DNA of 64,000 nucleotides from Arthrobacter sp. ov407 (GTDB taxonomy: Bacteria > Actinomycetota > Actinomycetes > Actinomycetales > Micrococcaceae): contig NZ_FNGD01000007.1 in assembly GCF_900102895.1 (NCBI RefSeq), positions 124,001-188,000 of the forward strand, written 5' to 3'. Of this stretch, positions 19,734 through 27,969 are shown piece after piece. Under the pieces are notes generated by a model. The model ran no database searches. It saw only the letters and a program-made list of their open reading frames with translations, and was not told where the DNA came from. Numbering within the stretch: position 1 is the stretch's first letter; every line of letters begins with the position of its first letter. Both the position numbers and the translations under genes were made by a program.

Positions 19734-20330
19734 TCAGGCCTGCTGAACGTTGTCCTTGGCTTCGGCGGTCCGATCCTTCACATCGGCCACGGCGCCCTGG
19801 CCCTCGGCCTTGACGTGATCAGTGGCGTCCGCGGCGGTGGCCTTGACGTTCTCCATGGCCTCCTGGGCAGGCTCCTTGAGCCCCTCGGCCACGTGCTTCG
19901 CGGCGTCCGTCAGCTCCGTCGTGAGTGGCTCGGCGGCCGACTTGAGGGCATCAGCGGCTTCACGCTCCTTCTGACTGGCCGGAATCAGGGACGAGACCAG
20001 CAGGCCGGCGCCGAAAGCGATCAGCCCGGCAGCGAGCGGGTTCCCCTGGGTTTTGCTCTTGACCTGCGCGGGGGCGGCGCCGATCGCGGCACCGGCGTCG
20101 CCGAGGTGCGCGCCTGCGCTTCCGGCGGCTGAGTGGACGTTGCCGGCGGTGTGGTCGGCGGCTCCCATGACCTTCTCCTTCACTCCGAAGACGGCGTCCT
20201 TGACCTTGTCCGTCTGTCGCTGGACGACGTGCGACGGCGTAACCTTGTCCGCCACTGCATCGACGTTGGTGCCCAGGCGGGCACGGGTTGCTTCAATATC
20301 TGCTCGGATGACATCCGGGTTTTCACTCAT
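19734..20330 (-). CDS. DUF3618-domain membrane-associated protein
   Basis: The first 50 residues (SENPDVIRADIEATRARLGTN) are the DUF3618 signature, an amphipathic helix. A central AGLIAFGAGLLVSSLIPAS segment is one membrane helix, and the C-terminal 80 residues are alanine-rich repeats of the form KAxAxDATDHVKA that resemble late-embryogenesis-abundant (LEA) or apolipoprotein-like helices. A role at the membrane under osmotic or desiccation stress is plausible but not shown. It follows the holin-like gene after 18 bases. Confidence 0.87.
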   Translation of the reverse strand: MSENPDVIRADIEATRARLGTNVDAVADKVTPSHVVQRQTDKVKDAVFGVKEKVMGAADHTAGNVHSAAGSAGAHLGDAGAAIGAAPAQVKSKTQGNPLAAGLIAFGAGLLVSSLIPASQKEREAADALKSAAEPLTTELTDAAKHVAEGLKEPAQEAMENVKATAADATDHVKAEGQGAVADVKDRTAEAKDNVQQA

Positions 20331-20348
20331 CGTGTTACCTCGCTGGAT

Positions 20349-20762
20349 CTAAGAGTTGGGTTTAAGTGTGGGCGGGATTTCCTGCAGGGTCTCGGCGGTC
20401 CTCGGCATGCCCTTGATCGCGTTGATCTCCTTGCGGCCCATGGCTGCCAGGACGGCGGCGACGATCGCCCAAATGACGGCGACAACAACAGCGGACCAAC
20501 CCAAACCGAGCACGGTAGCCAGCGCCCACCAGAGCGCCAAAGAGAGGAACAAGAGCACGAAGTGGCCCGCGACGCCGGCCCCAGCCAGCAGGCCGGTGCC
20601 TTTGCCGGCCCTGGTGGCTGACTGCTTGAGTTCGACCTTGGCCAGCTCCACTTCCTGCCGCATCAGGGTGGACATGTCCCGTGTGACCTCACCCAGAAGG
20701 TCGCCCAAGGAAGGGGTTTCAGCCTTCGCTTGGGCCGGGGTGGGAGGAATTTCGCTGCTCAT
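20349..20762 (-). CDS. Phage-holin-family / DUF1469 membrane protein
   Basis: The 137-residue protein has SLGDLLGEVTRDMSTLMRQEVELAKVEL, the N-terminal helix of the YqjE/DUF1469 holin-superfamily proteins, then two adjacent hydrophobic helices (GTGLLAGAGVAGHFVLLFLSLALWWAL and SAVVVAVIWAIVAAVLA). These chromosomal proteins are not phage lysis proteins; they travel with DUF3618 proteins in actinobacteria. Its ATG overlaps the stop of the upstream gene by four bases. Confidence 0.87.
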   Translation of the reverse strand: MSSEIPPTPAQAKAETPSLGDLLGEVTRDMSTLMRQEVELAKVELKQSATRAGKGTGLLAGAGVAGHFVLLFLSLALWWALATVLGLGWSAVVVAVIWAIVAAVLAAMGRKEINAIKGMPRTAETLQEIPPTLKPNS

Positions 20763-21589
20763 CGACGGCCGCCGTCAAAGGGATCATCGCGCAGCGGATC
20801 AACCGGCTGCAGGGGCTCGCCGACCACGGACTCTGAGGCCCTACGGCCCGGCCCGGCGTCGCGGAGTGGGTCGGCCGTGCCCAAATCGGAGTCCAGCGGA
20901 TTCGGCGGGTAGGTGTCCGCGAAGCCCGCCGTCGTGGTTTGCGGCGCCGGCATCTGCACCGGCGGCGGCGGAACCGCTACCCCGGTGTCGGGGATCCGGC
21001 CGCCGGCGGACGTCCAGGTAGCGGTGGTGCCCGTCGTCTCGGGAGCCCCAGCGCTCAGGCTGCGGCTGAGACGCCCGGCCAGCACACCTGCCCCGGCCGC
21101 GAGCAAGAGGAAGGTGCCCGGGCGCTGGCGGGCAAAGGACTTTACCTCGGTCAGCAGCGAACCCGGGTCCCGCGCGTCGAGCCAGGACGCAACAGCGGAG
21201 GACCGTTCGGCGGCTTGGCGGACGAGGTCGCTGGCCACGCCAGGCTGATCGGAGGCAGCGGCCATGGAATGCAGTTCGCTGGCGACAGATCTCATGCCCT
21301 CAGCGACCTTCTGCTGCTGGGTTCCTGCCTGCTCGGTGAGATCAGACTTGGCCTGGTGCAGCAGGTCCCGGGCATTGGTCTTGACCTCGGCGGCGACGTT
21401 GGCTGCCTCCGTCTTGGCCGTTTCCGCCACGTTCTGGGCAGCGTCTGTGGCCTGGCGCTTTACGTCCGCTGCTTCCTCCTTGGCTGCCTCCTGTTTGGAG
21501 CCAGCGCCTTGAGGGGGCACCACGCCAACGCCGGCGTACTGGTCCGTGGAAGCTTGGGGTGTTGCCTGGGCCCATGGGTTTTCTGTCAT
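20759..21589 (-). CDS. LEA-like helical protein with one membrane segment
   Basis: The 276-residue protein has a long amphipathic helical stretch (residues about 30-100) rich in Ala, Glu, Lys and Gln with heptad-like repeats (KEEAADVKRQATDAAQNVAE). A FARQRPGTFLLLAAGAGVLAG segment is one membrane helix with basic flank, and a Pro/Thr-rich C-terminal tail follows. No family name is certain. It is the first gene of the leftward stress-membrane operon and lies 58 bases from the TAGTAAGCA boxes. Confidence 0.8.
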   Translation of the reverse strand: MTENPWAQATPQASTDQYAGVGVVPPQGAGSKQEAAKEEAADVKRQATDAAQNVAETAKTEAANVAAEVKTNARDLLHQAKSDLTEQAGTQQQKVAEGMRSVASELHSMAAASDQPGVASDLVRQAAERSSAVASWLDARDPGSLLTEVKSFARQRPGTFLLLAAGAGVLAGRLSRSLSAGAPETTGTTATWTSAGGRIPDTGVAVPPPPVQMPAPQTTTAGFADTYPPNPLDSDLGTADPLRDAGPGRRASESVVGEPLQPVDPLRDDPFDGGRR

Positions 21590-21647
21590 CGTTGCTCTCT
21601 TTCAGGAATGGTCCGCTTGGGATCGTGGCTGGCGGTACCGGATGAAA

Positions 21648-21682
21648 TTAGTAAGCACGGTTACTAACTAAATAGTAAGCAC
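21648..21682. promoter_or_regulatory. Predicted MarR operator, leftward operon side
   Basis: TTAGTAA-GCACGG-TTACTAA (21648-21667) is a perfect 7-bp inverted repeat with a 6-base spacer. It overlaps one copy of TAGTAAGCAC (21649-21658), and a second copy lies at 21673-21682. The sites sit 58-95 bases upstream of the 276-residue protein gene (start 21589), where its promoter should be. Confidence 0.75.
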
Positions 21683-21771
21683 ACTGCCTATCTGTTCCGC
21701 AAGGCCTTGGCCGAAAGTCGGACAGGGACTCATTGCGAACCGCGCGTGGGGCTGCCTCCGCGCAGGAAAAT

Positions 21772-21811
21772 AGTAAGCATGCTTGCAAAATGGATGCACG
21801 GCATGCTTACT
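21772..21811. promoter_or_regulatory. Predicted MarR operator, regulator side
   Basis: AGTAAGCATGC (21772-21782) and its exact reverse complement GCATGCTTACT (21801-21811) form an 11-bp inverted repeat with an 18-base spacer. Each arm contains the same AGTAAGCA core as the boxes near the divergent operon. They lie 81-120 bases before the MarR-type gene at 21892, as expected for autoregulation. Confidence 0.72.
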
Positions 21812-21891
21812 GTGGAGGTGGATGTCGGCCCATTTGGCGCCGTCCCTGACAACGTGATTTCGTTACCCCGCCAATCAGGAAGGTGCTCTTA

Positions 21892-22380
21892 GTGATCCTC
21901 GCCCCTGAGCCCCACGCCCGCGACGGATACCGGCTACTGACCGCAGCGGCCCGCCTGGTCCAACGCCTCCACGACGACGCCCTGGCGCCGTTGGGATTGA
22001 CGCGTGCCGCCGTCATCGCTTTGGAAGCCGTGGCGCCCCGCCCCTTGTACCAGGAGCAGCTCGCCGCAAAGGTTCATGTTCAGAGCCAGACGCTCGGTCG
22101 CGTCCTCGCCCGCCTGGAGGACGGCGGGCTGGTCACGAGGACACGAAACCCCGCCGACCGGCGCCAATTTCAGGTCCAAATTACCGAGTCCGGAAACGCC
22201 GCACTGCAAGCGGCCTCTCAGGCTGAGCGCGCGGCCGTACCTGCAGACTTCGACGGGTGGGAGACCCTGTCAGAACAACTCGCCCGGTTTGTGGATTTCT
22301 TCCAGACTCCACGACCGGGAAGACCAAACGCCAGCGCCCGTCCGGCGCCAAGTCCTGGCCCCGCAGCTTCAATGAACTAG
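21892..22380 (+). CDS. MarR-family transcriptional regulator
   Basis: The 162-residue protein has the MarR fold: helix 1 YRLLTAAARLVQRLHDDALAPLGLTRA, recognition helix region QEQLAAKVHVQSQTLGRVLARLEDGGLVTR, wing NPADRRQFQVQITESG, and a C-terminal dimer helix; the last 25 residues are Pro/Ala-rich. GTG 21892 is chosen because AGGAAGG ends 8 bases before it (GTG 21883 is inside that site). The four TAGTAAGCA-type boxes in the divergent promoter region are its likely operators, so it should control itself and the 21589-18494 operon. Confidence 0.88.
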   Translation: MILAPEPHARDGYRLLTAAARLVQRLHDDALAPLGLTRAAVIALEAVAPRPLYQEQLAAKVHVQSQTLGRVLARLEDGGLVTRTRNPADRRQFQVQITESGNAALQAASQAERAAVPADFDGWETLSEQLARFVDFFQTPRPGRPNASARPAPSPGPAASMN

Positions 22381-22577
22381 CCTCCCGCGGTTGGATCCCG
22401 CCCGGCCTCCATCCCTGACACGCACGGCCAGCGGCCGCTTCCATTGCAGGCAAGACCGGCGAAGGAACGGCCGCAACAGCAGGCCGCGAAACCGGGTATT
22501 GCACGACACTACGCATGCTGATTAAATCGCGTTTACGGCCGCATTCTACGACCGGTCTACCGAAAGGAAGTACAGCA

Positions 22578-22844
22578 ATGGGAATTCTTGCGTTCCTCAT
22601 TCTCGGCCTTATCGCAGGAGCTATCGCCAAGGCGGTCCTTCCCGGCCGGCAGGGAGGCGGCTGGGTGATCACACTCGTTGTTGGCGTCGTGGGCGCCATC
22701 CTCGGAGGCTGGATAGGTTCGTTGATCTTCGGCGGAGGCCTCGCCGACTTCTTCGATCTGCGGACCTGGCTTCTCTCCATCCTCGGGGCCGTCATAGTGC
22801 TCCTGATCTATGGCGCCATTGCCGGCCGCAGAACCAGGGCATAG
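22578..22844 (+). CDS. GlsB/YeaQ/YmgE-family stress membrane protein
   Basis: The 88-residue protein is nearly all membrane: MGILAFLILGLIAGAIAKAVLPG, then GGWVITLVVGVVGAILGGWIGSLIF, then a third hydrophobic helix LLSILGAVIVLLIYG. This three-helix GlyxxxGly-rich layout is the transglycosylase-associated/GlsB family. AAAGGAAG stands before ATG 22578. Members are induced by general stress; their molecular role is unknown. It fits the neighbourhood of other stress proteins. Confidence 0.9.
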   Translation: MGILAFLILGLIAGAIAKAVLPGRQGGGWVITLVVGVVGAILGGWIGSLIFGGGLADFFDLRTWLLSILGAVIVLLIYGAIAGRRTRA

Positions 22845-22882
22845 CGAGCTCGGTGCCTTGGATGCCTGATTTTCCCGTGTGG

Positions 22883-22954
22883 GCGGTCTGCGATTTCTGT
22901 TAGACCGCTGCGGGCTGGTTTGGTAAGACCCCGGTAACGGGGTCTTACCAAACC
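22883..22954. terminator. Two tandem hairpins, second with a 17-bp perfect stem
   Basis: GCGGTCT (22883-22889) pairs with AGACCGC (22902-22908). Then 22917-22933 pairs perfectly with 22938-22954 across a GTAA loop (a GNRA-type tetraloop in RNA). There is no T run, so this is an unusual terminator or a regulatory RNA hairpin after the GlsB gene and before hsp20. Confidence 0.65.
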
Positions 22955-23154
22955 GTACCCCCGGATGGCCGGCGCCAGCGCCGCCGTCGCAAGTAAACGC
23001 CGCCGACGCCGACTCTCGCACCTCGACCGGGAAGCAGAAGGGGGCGCGCCTCGCTGAGGGGCGTCCCCCGCACACCACCGAAGTTGCTGGAGTCGCCGTT
23101 CCGCGCGCGTCGGCCGCCTCGGACCAGAGACTCAAGATGAGCAAGGAGATAGAC

Positions 23155-23601
23155 ATGGAAAACTTGTTCCGCCGCTCCGGCATCGACGTGCCCGAACCAG
23201 TCCGGCGCTTCCTGCAAGGTGAAACAGATACCTGGCTCAGAGTCGAGGAATACCGGGACGGAACCACGTTGGTCGTCCGAACCGATATCCCCGGCATCGA
23301 TCCCGACAAGGACATCGATATCACCGTCACCGACGACGCTCTGCACATTGCTGCCCGGCGCAGCGAACCTGCCCACAAGGATCAGCCGGGCTACCGGAGC
23401 GAAGTGCGCTACGGCGAATATTCACGAAGCGTCCCGCTGCCTCGCGGGGCAAACCCTGACACCGTCGAGGCCAGCTACATCGACGGTGTCCTCGAAATTC
23501 GCGCCCAGCTGCCGGAGCAGTCCGGAACGTCCACCACGAAAGTCCACGTCTCCCGGGGTGGAACCCAGTCACCAGAAGCACCCGAGAACTTCGTGACCTA
23601 A
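23155..23601 (+). CDS. Small heat shock protein, Hsp20/alpha-crystallin
   Basis: The 148-residue protein has the alpha-crystallin core: LRVEEYRDGTTLVVRTDIPGIDPDKDIDITV, then LHIAARRSE, YGEYSRSVPLPRG and the closing YIDGVLEIRAQLPE. It is an ATP-independent chaperone that holds unfolded proteins. The frame opens at ATG 23137, but AAGGAGAT lies between that ATG and ATG 23155, so the latter is the more likely start. I see no HAIR/CIRCE operator upstream. Confidence 0.9.
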   Translation: MENLFRRSGIDVPEPVRRFLQGETDTWLRVEEYRDGTTLVVRTDIPGIDPDKDIDITVTDDALHIAARRSEPAHKDQPGYRSEVRYGEYSRSVPLPRGANPDTVEASYIDGVLEIRAQLPEQSGTSTTKVHVSRGGTQSPEAPENFVT

Positions 23602-23628
23602 CCCGCACGACAGAGCGGAAACAACTCG

Positions 23629-23976
23629 ATGACAATCAAGATCAACAACGCAGCGCTACGTCATGCCCGGCAGCTGATCAAGGACGCAAGGATCGCCCGG
23701 GATACCCGGGACGACTGGAGCGAGCATGCCCCCGACGCCGACCAGGAAAACGCGTTCATCGACAAGCACGGCTACACCGAGTACGGCACGTGGCATCTGG
23801 GCGAAGACACGGCGAAAACACACGACACCAAGGGACGTTACAGCTTTCCCTTTGGGGACTTTCGGCGACTTCACCGCTGCGCGATTCTAGCCATCGAGAG
23901 CAGGGCCGCCCAGAACGACCACAACGACATCGCCAAAGCGGCTAAGTCCCTCCTCGACGAACTCGACAAGGACTAA
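23629..23976 (+). CDS. Conserved hypothetical protein, 115 aa
   Basis: The protein begins TIKINNAALRHARQLIKDARIARDTRDDWSEH and later reads HGYTEYGTWHLGEDTAKTHDTKGRYSFPFGDFRRLHRCAILAIESRAAQ. Proteins of this pattern are widely conserved in bacteria, but I know no function. It is acidic, soluble, and has conserved Trp/Tyr/Phe/Gly residues in the middle, which suggests a compact fold. It follows hsp20 by 27 bases and probably shares its transcript. Confidence 0.82.
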   Translation: MTIKINNAALRHARQLIKDARIARDTRDDWSEHAPDADQENAFIDKHGYTEYGTWHLGEDTAKTHDTKGRYSFPFGDFRRLHRCAILAIESRAAQNDHNDIAKAAKSLLDELDKD

Positions 23977-24123
23977 ACCCGGGCCCGTCTGACCCTTGGG
24001 CGTCTCTCACGGGGACTCCGGTCCCCCGGTGCAACTATGGCCACTTGCCTGCGGCAGTGCCAGTATGTTGGGAATCAGGCTCAGTCAAGGCACCCCGGCG
24101 CCGGGCAGAAAGGACGCACGGTC

Positions 24124-26772
24124 ATGACCTACATCAACAACTTCGCCGATGTGGGACAAGGCGACATCGCCGTGGCCGGCGGCAAGGGCGTCGGGCTGGG
24201 CGGCCTCATCCAGGCCGGGCTGCCGGTCCCTCCGGGGTTTGTGCTGAACACCGCAGCCTATGCGGATTTTGTGGCTGCCAACCAGCTCGAGGCCGGCATC
24301 CGTGAGCTGGCCGCTCTGTCGCCGCAGGCGGCGCCACAAGACTACGAGGATGCCTCGAAGCGGATCCGCGCCCTGTTCACCGGCGGCACCATGCCGGCCG
24401 TGATCGCAACAGAACTCGGCGCTGCCTACGGGCGCCTCGGCAATGGGGATACCGCCGTGGCAGTGCGCTCCTCTGCCACAGCCGAGGACCTCGCCTCGGC
24501 CAGCTTCGCCGGGCAACAGGAAACCTACCTAAACGTCCGCGGGACGGAGGCTTTGGCCGCGGCCGTGACCGATTGCTGGGCTTCCCTTTGGACCGCGCGT
24601 GCCATGGCCTACCGGGCCCGTGAGGGCATCGGCCCGGACGGGGTACGCCTCGCGGTGGTGGTCCAGCAGATGGTCGCGGCCGAGGCAGCGGGGGTCATGT
24701 TCACCGCCAATCCGGCCAACGGGCGCCGCGACCAGACCGTGATCAGTGCCGCGTGGGGCCTGGGCGAGTCCGTGGTCAGCGGAACGGTGACCACGGATGA
24801 CGTCGTCGTTGAGGCAGGCACGGGCCGGGTGCTGTCGCGCCGCACGGCTGACAAGGAGGTCATGACTGTCTATGCGGACCACGGCACGCGGGAGCAGCCG
24901 GTGCCGGCGGCGCGCCGTCGTCAGCCCGTCCTGGACAACCAGGCAGCGGCCGCGCTGGCCGGCTATGGGACACGGATTGCCGACCACTTCGGGGCGCCGC
25001 AGGACATCGAGTGGGCGCGGGCCGGCAGCGAGTTCTTCATCCTGCAGTCCCGGCCGATCACGGCACTTCCTGAACCGGCGGCTGACACCCCGGACGTCTG
25101 GACAGTGCCCTACCCGAAGGGGATGTACTTTCGGGCCAGCATCGTGGAACAGTTGCCCGACCCGCTCTCGCCGCTGTTCGCCGACCTCATTGACGGCTCG
25201 GTGTCGCGTTCGCTGCGAGCCCTGATGGCCGAGGCTGTCGGCAAGGACGTCATCCGCGCTGACGACGTGGGACTGCCCACCATTAACGGCTACGCCTATT
25301 ACTACTACCGCACTTCGGGAATGTGGCGGGTAATGGGCAAGTCGCTAACCGCGGTGCGGGCGCTGGTGCGCGGCAAGGCGCATATGGGAGTGGCCGGCTG
25401 GCGGGAATATTCGCATCCCCGCTATGAGCAGGTGATCAAGGACTGGTCGGCGACGCCGGTCGAGGAGCTCTCCGGACAGAAACTCTTCGAGGGCATGCAG
25501 GCGTTGCTCGACGCCGGTACCGTTTACTACACGGCCGTGCAGTCAATCATTCCCATCGCCGCGACAAGCGAAATCTCCTTCCGGACTTATTACGACAGGT
25601 TCGTACGGCGCAACGGAGATCCCCCCGCCCAGACGTTCCTCCTCGGCTACGACAGCGAACCCATCCGGGCGGAGAAGTCGCTGTACGACCTCGCGGCCTG
25701 GGCCCGGGAGGATGCGGGGCTGGCCCCCGCGATCCTCAACGAACCCACATTGGCACTGGTCGAGTCGCAGCGCACCGGGATCCCGCCGGCCGGTGTGGAC
25801 CAGGCGCTCTGGCAACAATGGCATTCCCGCTTCCAGGACCACCTCGACCGGTTCGGCCATGCGGTCTACAACCTGGACTTCGTCAGCCCGGTGCCGGCCG
25901 ACGATCCCTCAACCCTGCTGGAGACATTGAAGTTTTACCTGCGGGGACAGGGCAATGACCCTCATGAGCGCCAGCGGCTGTCGGCCGAGCGCAGGGAGGA
26001 CCAAACCAACCAAACGATCACCCGGCTCGGACCGAAGCGCAAGGCAGCGTTCCTTCGGGTGCTCCGGTGGGCTCAGAACGCCGCCCCGATCCGCGAGGAC
26101 GCCCTGGCCGACGTCGGTCTGGCCTGGCCGCTGCTGCGGCGGATGCTGCTCGAATTGGGACGACGGCTGGTTGACTCCGCCGTCATCGCGGACCCCGCCG
26201 ACGTGTTCTGGCTGCGCCGCCAGGAGTTGCAAAGCGCCGTCGAGTTCGGCCTCGCCGCGCCGGGCGCACCGGCGGCAGTGGCAATTACCGGGGCCGACCG
26301 GGCCGTCCGCGCCGACGCCGTCGAGGCGCGCAAGATGCTCTGGCGGGGGCAAGCCAGGGCCGCCGCCCCGCAACTCCTCCCGGAAAGCCGGTGGATGGAG
26401 GGGGCTTTCGGGAAAATGATGCCCGCCGGCTCACAGGACCAGCCCGGCGACATCATCAAAGGCGTCGGCGCCAGCGCGGGCCGGGTCGCCGCTCCGGCCC
26501 GCGTCCTGAGAGGGCCCCAGGATTTCGCCCTGATGGTGCCGGGCGACGTCCTGGTCGCCCGCATCACCACTCCAGCATGGACCTCGCTGTTCGCGATGGC
26601 CTCCGCCGTGGTCACCGACGTCGGCGGTCCGTTGAGCCACAGTTCGATCGTTGCCCGCGAGTACGGCATCCCGGCCGTGCTTGGTACCGGGGTGGCCACC
26701 CAGCGGCTTACCAGCGGCCAGCGGATCCGCGTGGACGGGGACGCCGGCACCGTCACGATCGAGGTCCCGTAA
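24124..26772 (+). CDS. PEP/pyruvate-binding phosphotransferase, rifamycin-phosphotransferase-like architecture
   Basis: The 882-residue protein starts with an ATP-grasp domain (GGKGVGLGGLIQAGLPVPPGF; AVRSSATAEDLASASFAGQ; VVVQQMVAAEAAGVMFTANP). A central unclassified domain follows (with LPDPLSPLFADL, residues about 350-760). It ends in the phosphohistidine swivelling domain GGPLSHSSIVAREYGIPAVLG, whose His is the phosphate carrier. PEP synthase puts that His domain in the middle and adds a C-terminal PEP-binding barrel, absent here. The order ATP-grasp / substrate domain / His domain is that of rifamycin phosphotransferase (about 870 residues). The substrate remains inference. ATG 24124 follows AAAGGAC. 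Confidence 0.85.
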   Translation: MTYINNFADVGQGDIAVAGGKGVGLGGLIQAGLPVPPGFVLNTAAYADFVAANQLEAGIRELAALSPQAAPQDYEDASKRIRALFTGGTMPAVIATELGAAYGRLGNGDTAVAVRSSATAEDLASASFAGQQETYLNVRGTEALAAAVTDCWASLWTARAMAYRAREGIGPDGVRLAVVVQQMVAAEAAGVMFTANPANGRRDQTVISAAWGLGESVVSGTVTTDDVVVEAGTGRVLSRRTADKEVMTVYADHGTREQPVPAARRRQPVLDNQAAAALAGYGTRIADHFGAPQDIEWARAGSEFFILQSRPITALPEPAADTPDVWTVPYPKGMYFRASIVEQLPDPLSPLFADLIDGSVSRSLRALMAEAVGKDVIRADDVGLPTINGYAYYYYRTSGMWRVMGKSLTAVRALVRGKAHMGVAGWREYSHPRYEQVIKDWSATPVEELSGQKLFEGMQALLDAGTVYYTAVQSIIPIAATSEISFRTYYDRFVRRNGDPPAQTFLLGYDSEPIRAEKSLYDLAAWAREDAGLAPAILNEPTLALVESQRTGIPPAGVDQALWQQWHSRFQDHLDRFGHAVYNLDFVSPVPADDPSTLLETLKFYLRGQGNDPHERQRLSAERREDQTNQTITRLGPKRKAAFLRVLRWAQNAAPIREDALADVGLAWPLLRRMLLELGRRLVDSAVIADPADVFWLRRQELQSAVEFGLAAPGAPAAVAITGADRAVRADAVEARKMLWRGQARAAAPQLLPESRWMEGAFGKMMPAGSQDQPGDIIKGVGASAGRVAAPARVLRGPQDFALMVPGDVLVARITTPAWTSLFAMASAVVTDVGGPLSHSSIVAREYGIPAVLGTGVATQRLTSGQRIRVDGDAGTVTIEVP

Positions 26773-26801
26773 GCCTGTCCCGTCGTTGCTAGGGTTTCCA
26801 G

Positions 26802-27830
26802 ATGACCGGACTGCGATACCCGCGACCCCTTGCTGCCGGAGATCGAATCGACGTGCCCGCTCCATCGATGGGCGTTCCAACTTCATTGCACGCCCGACTC
26901 GACGATGCCGTACGGGACCTGCGGGCGTCGGGGTTCATCGTCGAAGTCGGAGATTTCGCCCGGCGGGACGGACTCGTTCCTGGTCCCGCGTCCGCGCGTC
27001 AGGCTGAGCTTATGGCTACCTTCGCAGGTCCGGCTCGCGCCGTTCTCCCTCCGTGGGGAGGCGAGCTGGCGATCGAGCTCGTCGATCGGACTGACTGGGC
27101 TGCTCTCGCGGAAGATCCGAAGTGGTTCGTCGGCTGGTCGGACATTTCCACGCTCCTCCTGCCCCTGACCATCACTACAGGTGTCGCAGCCCTCCACGGC
27201 GCTAACCTCATGGACGAGCCCTGGGAACTGCCGACTGAGTTCCACCGGTGGACGGACGTGGCATCTCTGCCTGTCGGGGCGTCTTTCACCCAGACGGCAG
27301 CGCCGCATCGACGGTCGCGCCCGTGGGGTACGTGGGAAGAGGAACCACTCGGCCGGGACGCTGCCTATGAGGCACCGACCGTCTGGCGAGCTCTGAATGG
27401 CGACGACGATGTAAAAATGCGCGGTCGCCTCATCGGCGGGTGCCTGGAGACGGTTTCGCTGCTTGCCGGCTCTCGCTACGGGGACGTGTCCGGATTTGCT
27501 CAGCGGCACGCCCCGGAGGGAGTGATCGTCTATCTCGAAGTCTCCGATTCCGACGCCGCAACAGTGCTCCGCACCCTGTGGGCGCTGCGCTTGTCCGGTT
27601 GGTTTGACCGCGCATCCGGTGTGCTCATTGGGCGCACCACCGCTCCTGATGTTCCAGATCTGACCCAGAGCGAGGCTGTCGAGCGGGCCCTCGCCGACCT
27701 CGGTATTCCGGTAATTCTCGACTTCGACACCGGGCACCAGCCCCCTCAGATGCCACTCGTGAACGGAGCTTTGGCCGAGGTTGAACTGGTCAGCGGACAT
27801 GGCCGCATAACTCAGCATCTGGTGCCATAA
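26802..27830 (+). CDS. S66-family peptidase (LD-carboxypeptidase / MccF-like)
   Basis: The 342-residue protein has the serine-peptidase S66 plan. The nucleophile is Ser113 in FVGWSDISTLL; the glutamate is in VIVYLEVSDSD and the histidine in LDFDTGHQPPQMPLVNGA. S66 enzymes cleave murein tetrapeptides (LdcA) or the amide of microcin C7-like antibiotics (MccF). The insertion around HRRSRPWGTWEEE and the GCLETVSLLAGS motif lean to the MccF side, which would make it a self-immunity or detoxification enzyme. It begins 30 bases after the dikinase-like gene. Confidence 0.87.
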   Translation: MTGLRYPRPLAAGDRIDVPAPSMGVPTSLHARLDDAVRDLRASGFIVEVGDFARRDGLVPGPASARQAELMATFAGPARAVLPPWGGELAIELVDRTDWAALAEDPKWFVGWSDISTLLLPLTITTGVAALHGANLMDEPWELPTEFHRWTDVASLPVGASFTQTAAPHRRSRPWGTWEEEPLGRDAAYEAPTVWRALNGDDDVKMRGRLIGGCLETVSLLAGSRYGDVSGFAQRHAPEGVIVYLEVSDSDAATVLRTLWALRLSGWFDRASGVLIGRTTAPDVPDLTQSEAVERALADLGIPVILDFDTGHQPPQMPLVNGALAEVELVSGHGRITQHLVP

Positions 27831-27969
27831 CCCGGACAGGCTTTGTACTCGTCGTGTGTGCCCGGATTCGATGATGTGCTGCGATGCATCCTAGGGAATC
27901 AGCGGAGTCCGGCCGACCGTTGAGCTGGACTGCATGGCCGGCGATTAGCATCGGCGGTAGATTGTGGGC

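Noticed and set aside
22510..22530. Possible fifth TAGTAAGCA box before the GlsB gene
   Set aside because: CGCATGCTGATTA matches only about 6 of 10 bases; no pairing half-site.
24039..24062. Possible RAE before the dikinase-like gene
   Set aside because: Only an imperfect dyad with a bulge and few matches to the consensus; not counted as an RAE.
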